A DNA stretch of 64,000 bases from Tistrella mobilis KA081020-065 (lineage in GTDB: Bacteria > Pseudomonadota > Alphaproteobacteria > Tistrellales > Tistrellaceae). The position numbers and the translations under genes are program-made. Below the pieces are notes generated by a model. It was not told the origin of the DNA. It searched no databases and was given only the letters and a program-made list of their open reading frames with translations. How positions within the stretch are numbered: the first letter of the stretch is position 1; each line of letters begins with the position of its first letter. Where the stretch lies: assembly GCF_000264455.2 (NCBI RefSeq), contig NC_017957.2, positions 62,001 to 126,000 on the forward strand. Reading direction: 5' to 3'. Shown here in pieces: positions 1 to 7,570 of this stretch.

Positions 1-520
1 TGCCGGCGGCAGCGCCCAACTGGCCGACACCCCGGCAGCCCAGCCAGGCCCCGGTCCAGCCGGAGACGACCTGCACCGTGCGCCGGATCGGCCGGTCGGC
101 GACGACGATCGACCAGGCATCGATCGCAATGCCTGCGATCAGAAACACCCGCCCGGCATAACGATAAGCCCGCGCCCCCTGATAGAGCGCGGCCCCGCCA
201 CGCCCGGCCGGCGCATGGTCGCTGATCCGGAAGCTGTCATGGGTGCCGCGCTGGTTCCAGTGATAGTCGATGGTACCGCTGCGCGGATTGGGGCCGTAAT
301 CGAGCCGCAGCACCCGCTTGCCGGTGACGTCCTGGAAAAACAGGGTGGAGGTCGACTGGCCGCGGAAGCGCGGATCGCGCGTGTCCAGCGCCACCGCCAG
401 CCCGTTGGTCCCGGGTATCGGAATCCGCACCACCGACCCCGCCCCCACACCCACCGGGATCATCCCCGACATCAGGTCCTCGTCGCTGGTCACCTCTTCG
501 CTCAGGGTCGGATCTGCCAT
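1..520 (-). CDS. Candidate T6SS effector, glycine-zipper membrane protein, copy B (partial)
   Basis: The gene starts at the ATG at 518-520 and runs off the left edge, so only about 173 N-terminal residues are visible. The start (MADPTLSEEVTSDED) is identical to that of the 244-residue protein at 1254-1988, and similarity continues to the edge. The visible part has a soluble N-terminal region with the motifs DYGPNPRSG and HWNQRGTH. A hydrophobic segment (GRVFLIAGIAIDAWSIVVA) and the conserved block WTGAWLGCRGVGQLGA follow. In copy A a glycine-zipper region comes next. I do not recognise a named family. Position downstream of vgrG in the T6SS operon, duplication and a membrane-active-looking domain make a secreted effector plausible; this is inference. 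The 137 bases between this start and the stop of the preceding gene at 658 show no other gene. Confidence 0.6.
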   Translation of the reverse strand, partial: MADPTLSEEVTSDEDLMSGMIPVGVGAGSVVRIPIPGTNGLAVALDTRDPRFRGQSTSTLFFQDVTGKRVLRLDYGPNPRSGTIDYHWNQRGTHDSFRISDHAPAGRGGAALYQGARAYRYAGRVFLIAGIAIDAWSIVVADRPIRRTVQVVSGWTGAWLGCRGVGQLGAAAG

Positions 521-657
521 GATCTGTCGTCCGTGATGGTGGTCAGGGAGCAGAGAAGGTGGATCGTCACCCGCGCAGGGCTGACGGGGGAAGAGAGGGT
601 GAGAGGGCCGGCATGGCCATGCCGGCCAAGAACCACCACATCACCGCCACCCGGCCC

Positions 658-1257
658 TCACAAGGTCGCCACCTCCCAGCCGATGCCATGCTCCGCCGCC
701 ACCCGCCGGAAGCGGTCATACAGCCGGTCGAAGCTGGCGGTGTCGCGGGCGACCAGCAGGAAGCCGTCGCCATCGGTCAGCGGCAGCACCACCGCCTCGA
801 TCGGGGCACTGAGCGCGGGCGCCGGTTGTGCGATCTCGGGCCGGCCGGGCGGGCGCCAGGCCAGAAGTTCGGTTTCGAACAGCAGATCGGCCGTCGCCGT
901 CAGGGTGTTGTGATCCGGTATCGGCTCGGCCGCCGGCACCAGGATCAATACCTGTTGCTGCATACCCCAGACCCCGCCGAACGCCTCTACGGCCAGCTCT
1001 GCGGCCTCATCCGTCACCCGAAAGGCCACCGCCCGGGTGATCCGGCGTTTCAGGCGCGCAATCAGGCCCGGCGGAGGGTCATGATCGATCCAGACCACCT
1101 GCCAGTATCCGCCGGTCACTGCCTCTGTCAGCCAGGCCGCCAGTTCCGGCGTCGGCTGGGCATCCACCGGCGGCGGTTCGGTGGAGAAGGCGACCCGCAC
1201 GCTCCGGCCATCGGGCCGGACCGGATCGGCGATCAGGCAATTGCGGGCGGTCGTCAC
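658..1257 (-). CDS. Hypothetical protein, possible partner or immunity protein of the adjacent effector candidate
   Basis: This is a 199-residue protein with no signal peptide or membrane segment, and I do not recognise a family. It is acidic to neutral and ends in a compact segment with two FDRLYDRFRR-like helices. Its ATG overlaps the stop of the glycine-zipper gene by four bases (1254-1257, ATGA), so the two are translationally coupled and probably act together. A small gene coupled directly behind a putative toxin gene is the usual place for an immunity protein. However, toxins acting on membranes normally have membrane or periplasmic immunity proteins, and this one looks cytoplasmic. A dedicated chaperone or an unrelated function remain possible. 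Confidence 0.65.
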   Translation of the reverse strand: MTTARNCLIADPVRPDGRSVRVAFSTEPPPVDAQPTPELAAWLTEAVTGGYWQVVWIDHDPPPGLIARLKRRITRAVAFRVTDEAAELAVEAFGGVWGMQQQVLILVPAAEPIPDHNTLTATADLLFETELLAWRPPGRPEIAQPAPALSAPIEAVVLPLTDGDGFLLVARDTASFDRLYDRFRRVAAEHGIGWEVATL

Positions 1258-1988
1258 GGCCGTGCTCCGCCAGCCGCCGCGGAGGGTGCGGTCTCGGGCA
1301 GGGCGGTGTCGGGCAAGGCGGTCTCAGGCAGTGGCGTGAAGAAGGTATCCGCCGCCCAGTCATAAACCTCGCCCGAAACCGCCTCGCCCAGCGCATAGCC
1401 GCCGATGCCGCCGACGATGCAGCCACCCAGCGCGCCCACCCCCGTACCCAGCCCCGGTTCCACGAAGGTTCCGGCCATGGCCCCCAGCTGGCCGACACCC
1501 CGGCAGCCCAGCCAGGCGCCGGTCCAGCCCGAGACGACCTGCACCGTGCGCCGGATCGGCCGGTCGGCGACGACGATTGAATACATATCAATGGCCACCC
1601 CGGCGATCACGAGAACCCGCCCGCCATATTTGTAGGCACGCGCCGATTCGTAAGCCAGTGCACCGATCCGTCCCCCGGGGGTGTGATCAGAAACGCCGAA
1701 GATCTTGTGAACCCGATCCTGATTCCAATGGTAATCGATACATCCGGATCGTGGATTGTACCCATAGTCTAAACGCAGTACTCGCTTACCGGTGATGTCC
1801 TGCAAAAAGAGGGTAGAAGTCGATCGCCCGCGACGGCGTGAGTCATTGGTCTCAAGCCCCACCGCAAATCCAGGGGTCCCGGGTATCGGAATCCGCACCA
1901 CCGACCCCGCCCCCACACCCACCGGGATCATCCCCGACATCAGGTCTTCGTCGCTGGTCACCTCTTCGCTCAGGGTCGGATCTGCCAT
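1254..1988 (-). CDS. Candidate T6SS effector, glycine-zipper membrane protein, copy A
   Basis: The product has 244 residues. The N-terminal 80 or so residues look soluble and contain LDYGYNPRSG and HWNQDRVH. Residues from about 100 onward hold hydrophobic and glycine-rich segments: GRVLVIAGVAIDMYSIVVA, then GTGVGALGGCIVGGIGGYA, a GxxxG glycine-zipper. The tail YDWAADTFFTPLPETALPD ends in a short ALPET/ALPDT repeat. There is no signal peptide. Glycine zippers of this kind occur in pore-forming or membrane-inserting toxins, but no named family was recognised. It is duplicated at 1-520, lies downstream of vgrG1 and two DcrB-like genes, and overlaps the following gene by ATGA. The leader just upstream carries an 18-base repeat. 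An effector role is inferred from context. Confidence 0.65.
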   Translation of the reverse strand: MADPTLSEEVTSDEDLMSGMIPVGVGAGSVVRIPIPGTPGFAVGLETNDSRRRGRSTSTLFLQDITGKRVLRLDYGYNPRSGCIDYHWNQDRVHKIFGVSDHTPGGRIGALAYESARAYKYGGRVLVIAGVAIDMYSIVVADRPIRRTVQVVSGWTGAWLGCRGVGQLGAMAGTFVEPGLGTGVGALGGCIVGGIGGYALGEAVSGEVYDWAADTFFTPLPETALPDTALPETAPSAAAGGARP

Positions 1989-2000
1989 GATCTGTGGTCC

Positions 2001-2054
2001 GTGATGGTGGTGGCTGGCGTGATGGTGGTGGCGGTGGTGATGGCGGTTGGGGGC
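2001..2054. repeat. 18-base imperfect tandem repeat (three units)
   Basis: Units at 2001-2018, 2019-2036 and 2037-2054 each begin GTGATGG and are built of GTG/GGT steps; the third is the most degenerate. The array fills most of the 72-base gap between the DcrB-like gene (stop at 2061) and the effector start at 1988. Copy B upstream (521-560) has only one similar unit. Confidence 0.6.
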
Positions 2055-2060
2055 GGGCCG

Positions 2061-3137
2061 TCACCCCCCGCCAAAACTCCCCCGCACGATCTCGAACACC
2101 CGCCGGTTGGCGGCGTCGATCAGATAGGGGTCGGGGTCGGGGCGCGTGCCGGCCAGGGCGAAGACCACCCAGCCGCGCGGTTCGCGGACGATGGTCATCT
2201 CCACCCGCACCGGCACGCCGGCCCGATTGACCGCGGTGGTGCTGCCGGTCTGCACCTCGGCCGTCGCACCCGGGGCGCTTGCCCGGTCGAGGGTCGGGGT
2301 GTCGAAGGTCAGGTCCTGCCGGGTGCGCAGGGTCTCGGCCACCGCCGCCGCCAGCGCCGCATGATCCGTCGCCGCCTGGGGCGCCAGCGTGCCGACATAG
2401 ATCAGCCCCACCGGCCGGCCGCCGGCATCGGTGGCGGTGAACTGCCGCCCGGCCGCGCGGGGCAGGCGGTCGTCTTGTGCCATCGTCCATGCCGCCGGCA
2501 CCAGCAGCCAGGCGGGGATCGGCCCGTCCCAGGCGGCCTCGCGCATCGGCTCGGCATAGGGGCCGCCGATCAGCCCTTCCAGGCGGAAGCCTTCGGTGGC
2601 GATGAACAGCGTTTCCTCGGCCGCCGCAAAGCCGTCGCGCGACACCGAGGCATCCGCCAGAAACATCAGATCGCCGGATTTGTAGCTGCGCAGCCGGTGC
2701 ACCCGGCCCGCGCGTTCGGCCAGAACATCGCCCTGGGCCCCGGCCGCACCCGGCAGGCGGCGGGCATCCAGCACCTGCCAGTCATTGGCCTTCAGCCATT
2801 CCACCATCCAGTCGGCCGGCGCCAGTTCGCGACGCATGCGCTGCACCGCCACCTCCAGCCGCACATCGCCATCGGGCGCCGACCACGCGGCCAGCACCGC
2901 CAGCCCCTCGGTCTCCTCCGCCCGGGGCGGCAGGGCATGGGTGGTCCAGCCATGGGGGATCAGCACCGAAAAATTCGTCCCCGGCCGTCGGGCATCGCCA
3001 TAGGGCACCCGGCTGTGGCCGGCGGCGATCTCGGCGCGGGGGGTGACGGGTTCGGTCATCAGCCGCTCGGCGGCGCCGGCCCCGGATGCCGTCAGCAAAA
3101 GGACCGTCACCGCCAGGGGGAACAGCGCCTGCCTCAT
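2061..3137 (-). CDS. Exported tandem DcrB/PsbP-like protein (T6SS-associated paralog 2)
   Basis: This is a 358-residue protein with a clear signal peptide (MRQALFPLAVTVLLLTASGAGAAE), so it should be periplasmic. The mature part is closely related to the neighbouring 351-residue protein: shared stretches include FSVLIPHGW, ELAPADWMVEWLKAND, RLRSYKSGDLMFL and ATEGFRLEG. Each protein looks like two consecutive DcrB/PsbP-type (DUF1795-like) domains, roughly residues 30-190 and 195-355. This fold is known in Eag T6SS chaperones and in some T6SS immunity proteins. The ATG overlaps the previous stop by four bases (3134-3137). Because it is exported while its sister is not, one idea is immunity or periplasmic protection here and a chaperone function there. 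The fold call is by eye and moderate in confidence. Confidence 0.6.
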   Translation of the reverse strand: MRQALFPLAVTVLLLTASGAGAAERLMTEPVTPRAEIAAGHSRVPYGDARRPGTNFSVLIPHGWTTHALPPRAEETEGLAVLAAWSAPDGDVRLEVAVQRMRRELAPADWMVEWLKANDWQVLDARRLPGAAGAQGDVLAERAGRVHRLRSYKSGDLMFLADASVSRDGFAAAEETLFIATEGFRLEGLIGGPYAEPMREAAWDGPIPAWLLVPAAWTMAQDDRLPRAAGRQFTATDAGGRPVGLIYVGTLAPQAATDHAALAAAVAETLRTRQDLTFDTPTLDRASAPGATAEVQTGSTTAVNRAGVPVRVEMTIVREPRGWVVFALAGTRPDPDPYLIDAANRRVFEIVRGSFGGG

Positions 3138-4189
3138 GCCGCCGCCGTCGCATCGGCAAAGCTCGCGACCACGATCTCGAAGGCGCGGCGGTTGATCGCG
3201 TCCACCAGCAGCGGGTCGGGGTCGGGGCGGTTGCCCAGCAGGGCGAAGACCGACCAGCGGGCGGGGTCGCGGGCGATGACCAGTTCCAGCCGCACCCGCT
3301 CGCCATTGGCGCGGCGGGCGGGGACCCTTGCCTCGCGGACATCCACCTGGGCGTCGGGCTCGCTCACCCGGCGCAACGGCGTCTCCTGGATCTCGATCTC
3401 CTGATCCTTGCGGAACGAGGCGGTCAGCCGGTCCGCCAGCTCGTCATGGCCGGCGGCGCCGTCATGGGGGATGGTCGCCACATAGATCAGCCCGACCATA
3501 TGGTCTTCGGTCGCCGGGTTGGCGAAGCGCCAGGCCTGGCCCTCGCGCAGCTGATCGTCGCGCTGCTGCACCCAGATCGCCGGGATCACGAAGCGGGCGG
3601 GCGCCGGTGCGGTCAACGTCACCTCGCGCAGCGGCTCGGCCGGCACGGGGGATGCCGCGCCGGTCAGGCGGAAGCCTTCGGTGCCGATGAACAGGGTCTC
3701 TTCAAGCGCGTCGAAGCGATGGCGGGCGACCGAGGCCGCGACCAGGAACAGCAGCGGCCCGGATTTATAGCTGCGCAGCCGGTAGATCCGGGCATCGGGT
3801 GCCGTACGCTTCACCGCCAGCACATCGCCGAGCGCGCCGGCGGGCGAGGCGATCCGGCGCGCCGCCAGCACCTCGAAATCATTGGCCTTCAGCCATTCGA
3901 CCATCCAGTCGGCCGGCGCCAGCTCGCGGGCCAGCCGCTGCACCGACACCTCCACCCGCGCATCCTCGCCCGGGTCCGACCAGACGGCCAGCGGCACCAG
4001 CCCCTCTTCCGCCGCCCCCGCTGGCCTCGCCGGCGGGTGGGTGTCCCAGCCATGGGGCACCAGCACCGAAAACCCGGTCTCGGGGCGGCGATCGTCTTCA
4101 TAGGCAACGCGGCTCCAGGTCCGGGCGATGTCCTCGCGCGGGGTCCGGGGCTCGGTCATCAGCTGCATCCGGTCGTCTCTCCTGCTCAT
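3134..4189 (-). CDS. Cytoplasmic tandem DcrB/PsbP-like protein (T6SS-associated paralog 1, possible effector chaperone)
   Basis: This 351-residue protein follows vgrG1 by five bases. It lacks a signal peptide (MSRRDDRMQLMTEPRTPRED). It aligns along most of its length with the exported protein at 2061-3137 (FSVLVPHGW, ELAPADWMVEWLKANDF, RLRSYKSGPLLFL, GTEGFRLTG). Eag chaperones of the DUF1795/DcrB family are about 140 residues long and bind the transmembrane helices of T6SS effectors. A double-length cytoplasmic relative next to a vgrG and two glycine-zipper proteins would suit an adaptor role. That is inference; the sequence directly shows only paralogy, location and coupling. Alternative starts at Met8 or Met11 are possible. 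Confidence 0.6.
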   Translation of the reverse strand: MSRRDDRMQLMTEPRTPREDIARTWSRVAYEDDRRPETGFSVLVPHGWDTHPPARPAGAAEEGLVPLAVWSDPGEDARVEVSVQRLARELAPADWMVEWLKANDFEVLAARRIASPAGALGDVLAVKRTAPDARIYRLRSYKSGPLLFLVAASVARHRFDALEETLFIGTEGFRLTGAASPVPAEPLREVTLTAPAPARFVIPAIWVQQRDDQLREGQAWRFANPATEDHMVGLIYVATIPHDGAAGHDELADRLTASFRKDQEIEIQETPLRRVSEPDAQVDVREARVPARRANGERVRLELVIARDPARWSVFALLGNRPDPDPLLVDAINRRAFEIVVASFADATAAA

Positions 4190-4194
4190 GACCG

Positions 4195-6948
4195 CTAGTC
4201 TCCACCGCCCGAGGGGCCGATGCTGCCCTTCAGCCGCACGCCCGCCCCCAGGATCGCGCCCAGCTTGGCATAGGCGCCGCCATGGACGCGACCGTCGCCG
4301 CCATAGTCGTAATAGCCGAACCCGCCCGCCGAGGCGGCAACGGTGCCGGCGGCACCGGTCAGGCGACCCTGAAGATTGATCGTATAGTCGTCGGGCACCC
4401 AGGGCAGCCAGCCGATCGGGATGGTGACATCGCCCTGCAACCCGCCTTCCAGCGCCGAGGCGCTGGCCATGCCGCCCAGCGCCAGACCCGCACGGCGGCC
4501 GTCATCGCCCAGCAGGATCTCGCCCTTGGCCGAGGCCGCCATCTGGCGGTATTCCGCCTGGCCGCCGACACCGCCGGTCTCCAGATCGCCCAGCGCACCG
4601 CGGACATTGGCATCCACCATGCTGGCCCGGGCCTCGCCATAGGCGCCGGCACCATAGCCGACGCCGGCATGGCCCTTGCCCTCGGCACCGAGCACGTTCA
4701 GCTTGCCGCCGACGCTGCCGTATTCGCCTTCCAGATCGCCATCCAGGAAGGCCCCGCCGCCCTTGAACTCGGCCTCCACCCGGCCGTCATCGGCGGTGAT
4801 CGATCCTTCGCCGCCCATCACCCGGGCCGTGCCGCCATCGCCGTCGCGCGTGCCGGCCCAGGCGTCGCCTTCGGCCTTCCAGGCCTCGCGGTCGCCCTCG
4901 GTTCCGGGGGTGGCGGGCTGGTTCTGAACATAGTCGCCATAGGCCGGCCCGCAATTCAGCATCACCAGCGGGCCGTTGCTGCCGACGCCGTCGGCGGAAA
5001 TCGTCACCGAGGATGTGCCGCCGGCATCCTCATCCAGCAGCACCTTGCCCTTGCGCACCACCCCGTCTTTGTTGACGAAGATGAAATTGTCGGTGTTGCG
5101 CAGCTGAAGCAGCTTGTTGGTCGACGAAAAGCTGATGCCTTCGGCCGACAGGTCGAAGAAATGGCCGTTGGTATGTTCGAACCGCACCCGCTCGCCATCC
5201 AGGATGATCCGGCTCATCACATGCTGGATCAGCACATTGGCGCGGGTCTTCACCACCTCGCTGTTGCCGACCGCACTGCCCCAGAGCGTGTTGGTGTCCT
5301 CGGTCGAGACATTGGCGGTGTTGATCATGCGGTTGCGGCCGGCCATGCGGGCATGGTCGCGCTGGGCGCGGAACAAAAGCTCCTCCGCCCCGGCCAGATC
5401 CTCGAAGCTCAGCTCGTTGAAGCCACCGCCGCCGGGGCTGGTGGTGGATTTGAACGAGGTCCGGGTCTTGGTCGCAGGCAGGGTCAGGGGCGGCATGGTC
5501 TCGGCATTGGGCACGGTGCCGACCACCAGCGGCCGGTCGGGGTCGCCCTCGATGAAGGCGACCATCACCTCCATGCCGATGCGCGGAATGGTCTGCACGC
5601 CCATGCCCCGCCCGCCCCAGGGCTGCATCACCCGGATCCAGCACGACGACCGGTCGTCGCCGGTGGCATAGCGATCCCAGGGAAAGCGGACCTTGATCCG
5701 GCCATAGCGGTCGGTGTGGATCTCCTCGCCCTTGGGGCCGACCACGGTTGCGGTCTGGATGCCGTCGATCGCCGGGCGCGGCGTGGTCTCGGGCGTCACA
5801 TAGCGGGTCGCCGCCGGAATGGCGCGGAATTCCGCCGCATAGCGCGGCGCATCGCCGGCAGTGCCGACCTCATACCCCTCGGCGCTGGCGCGGTGCGACA
5901 CCGCCGTCACCACATGGGGGCTGCCGTTCTCGACCTCAGACGGGTGGCCGGTCAGCGTGAACATATCGCCCGGCGCCAGGCATCGATTGGTCGCCAGCGC
6001 CTCGACATGGTCGACATCGCTTTCGATCGCCGCCATCCAGCGCGCGGCCCCGCGCCTGCCACTTTCAGGCGTCAGATGCCGGCCATGCCAGTCATAGATC
6101 TCGTAAGGTCCGTTGGTCGTCAGCCCGGCGACCGATCCGGCCCGGCCGGCAAGATCCACCTCCGGCGCCTCGTAGTCATAATCCGACCGGGCGACCGCGC
6201 CGGTCACGAAGCGGAAATGCCGGTCCCAGCGGATCACCCCGTTCAGGTCGACATCGGTGGGGGCGAAGCGCAGCACCTCGTCGGCGGCCGGCTGATAGGC
6301 ATGCACGCCATCGGCCACCACCAGCACATGGGCATCTTCGCGGTGGCGGAAGGTCCAGAACAGCCCGTCCTCTTCCATCAGCCGGGCGACGAAGTCGAAA
6401 TCGGTCTCGCGATACTGGACGCAATAATCGCGCTTGGGCGGGGTGTTGATCACGCCGCCGAAATCGAAATCCTGAAAGCCGTTCTCGGTGAAGATCCGGC
6501 GCATGATCTCCAGGCTGGTCATGTCCTGGAAGATCCGGCAATCCGATGTCTGGGTCAGCAGCCAGGTCCAGGGCCTGACCACCAGCGTATAGGCGCGCCG
6601 TCCGCGGGCGACCGCCTCGTCGGCGGAAAGCTCGGTCACGATGCCGCACCAGTGGCGCCGCGTGCCGCCGGCCGATCCCTGGGGCAGTTCCAGCGAAAAC
6701 CCCACCGGCCGGCCGATCAGCTCGTCGGGGGCGACATCCTCGCGCGTCGCCCGCACCCGCAGTTCGAAGCGGAACAGGGTGGACAGCGCCTCGAAGCCTT
6801 CCAGCTTTTCCAGCAGGAAGACGTCGCGGCCAAGGCTCGTGTCCAGCACCAGCAGCCGGCCGTCCTGGATCGGCGCCGAGGAGATCGGCGCCCCTCCCAG
6901 GCTTCCGAGACCACCTTCCATCATTCCGGCTCCCTCATCGGTCTCCAT
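4195..6948 (-). CDS. vgrG: VgrG/TssI spike protein with C-terminal glycine-rich extension
   Basis: This 917-residue protein forms the trimeric T6SS spike. The gp27-like region begins near residue 30 (LLVLDTSLGRDVFLLEKLEGFE) and contains the VgrG signatures YCVQYRETDFDFVARLMEEDG and FPWDR. The gp5-like OB and needle region continues to a typical end near residue 666 (GPLVMLNC). This core is very similar to VgrG2 at 39290-41272, which ends at that point. Here another 251 residues follow (about 667-917), rich in Gly, Ala and acidic residues in short repeated GxGxG-type strands, with a Trp/Pro core (IPIGWLPWVPDDYT). This looks like an added C-terminal domain, so the protein may be an evolved VgrG; no catalytic motif was recognised. 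It is followed closely by the DcrB-like gene. Confidence 0.95.
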   Translation of the reverse strand: METDEGAGMMEGGLGSLGGAPISSAPIQDGRLLVLDTSLGRDVFLLEKLEGFEALSTLFRFELRVRATREDVAPDELIGRPVGFSLELPQGSAGGTRRHWCGIVTELSADEAVARGRRAYTLVVRPWTWLLTQTSDCRIFQDMTSLEIMRRIFTENGFQDFDFGGVINTPPKRDYCVQYRETDFDFVARLMEEDGLFWTFRHREDAHVLVVADGVHAYQPAADEVLRFAPTDVDLNGVIRWDRHFRFVTGAVARSDYDYEAPEVDLAGRAGSVAGLTTNGPYEIYDWHGRHLTPESGRRGAARWMAAIESDVDHVEALATNRCLAPGDMFTLTGHPSEVENGSPHVVTAVSHRASAEGYEVGTAGDAPRYAAEFRAIPAATRYVTPETTPRPAIDGIQTATVVGPKGEEIHTDRYGRIKVRFPWDRYATGDDRSSCWIRVMQPWGGRGMGVQTIPRIGMEVMVAFIEGDPDRPLVVGTVPNAETMPPLTLPATKTRTSFKSTTSPGGGGFNELSFEDLAGAEELLFRAQRDHARMAGRNRMINTANVSTEDTNTLWGSAVGNSEVVKTRANVLIQHVMSRIILDGERVRFEHTNGHFFDLSAEGISFSSTNKLLQLRNTDNFIFVNKDGVVRKGKVLLDEDAGGTSSVTISADGVGSNGPLVMLNCGPAYGDYVQNQPATPGTEGDREAWKAEGDAWAGTRDGDGGTARVMGGEGSITADDGRVEAEFKGGGAFLDGDLEGEYGSVGGKLNVLGAEGKGHAGVGYGAGAYGEARASMVDANVRGALGDLETGGVGGQAEYRQMAASAKGEILLGDDGRRAGLALGGMASASALEGGLQGDVTIPIGWLPWVPDDYTINLQGRLTGAAGTVAASAGGFGYYDYGGDGRVHGGAYAKLGAILGAGVRLKGSIGPSGGGD

Positions 6949-6998
6949 CTCCGGCTTCGGCTGGCCGAGCCTATCATCGCCATCCGCGGGTCTGAACC

Positions 6999-7014
6999 GG
7001 CGGCGCGCGCCGCC
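6999..7014. other. 16-base perfect palindrome between two T6SS genes
   Basis: GGCGGCGCGCGCCGCC is a perfect palindrome and can fold as a GGCGGC/GCCGCC stem with a GCGC loop in RNA. It lies in the 109-base gap between the 170-residue membrane-protein gene (stop at 7058) and vgrG1 (start at 6948). There is no T-run after it, so it is not a standard intrinsic terminator. Partial attenuation or mRNA processing ahead of vgrG1 is possible. Confidence 0.4.
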
Positions 7015-7057
7015 CCGGCTTTCACACGATCCTGCCGCAGCTTTGTCTCAGCCCCGG

Positions 7058-7570
7058 TCATTGACAGCCGTCCTTTGCCTCATCCAGCAGCTGCGCGGCG
7101 CGCGGCGAGAGCGGGCAGCCCTTCGCCGCCAGCAGCTGCACGGCCAGCCGCGCCTTGTCCGGATCGACCAGATTGCCGGCGAAGCTCGACAACTTTTCAT
7201 GGAATTCCAGAACGACATTACAGGTCCCGGCTGTGTGCCGGACATCGACCCGCGACACGGCCGCATAGGGCCGGCGATGGCTGCGGATCACGCCGAACTC
7301 CACGACATTCGGGTGCAGCACCAGCCGGGGCCTGATGTCGCTGCTGGCCCAGCTGATCCAGGGCAGGCCCTTGATGCCCGCAAACCCCGCCGCCAGCGGC
7401 AGATGCAGCACCTCACCATCCGGCGCCCCCCCACCGCCCGGCACCACCTCGCGCCGCACGGGGGCCGCCGCGGTGGCGTCCAGCTTGCCGCGCATCATCA
7501 TCACCAGCGCCAGCCCGCCCATGCCCACCACCAGCAGGCCGAACACCGCGAAGATCCAGCCGGCCATCAT
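7058..7570 (-). CDS. Small single-pass membrane protein, T6SS TagR-linked
   Basis: The product has 170 residues. One N-terminal transmembrane helix (AGWIFAVFGLLVVGMGGLALVMMM, residues 3-26) is followed by a soluble domain of about 130 residues with two cysteines (TCNVV and KGCPL). No lipobox is present, so it is not a lipoprotein. The ATG overlaps the tagR stop by four bases (7567-7570), placing it in the TagRST part of the operon. In Pseudomonas this pathway also has TagQ, an outer-membrane lipoprotein that anchors TagR. This gene sits where a TagR partner might be expected but has a different topology. The family is not recognised. Confidence 0.75.
   Translation of the reverse strand: MMAGWIFAVFGLLVVGMGGLALVMMMRGKLDATAAAPVRREVVPGGGGAPDGEVLHLPLAAGFAGIKGLPWISWASSDIRPRLVLHPNVVEFGVIRSHRRPYAAVSRVDVRHTAGTCNVVLEFHEKLSSFAGNLVDPDKARLAVQLLAAKGCPLSPRAAQLLDEAKDGCQ

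Noticed and set aside
4282..7335. 1017-codon open frame on the plus strand opposite vgrG1
   Set aside because: It is a GC-rich antisense shadow: the opposite strand encodes a full VgrG, and this frame has low-complexity Arg/Ala/Gly/His composition without domains.
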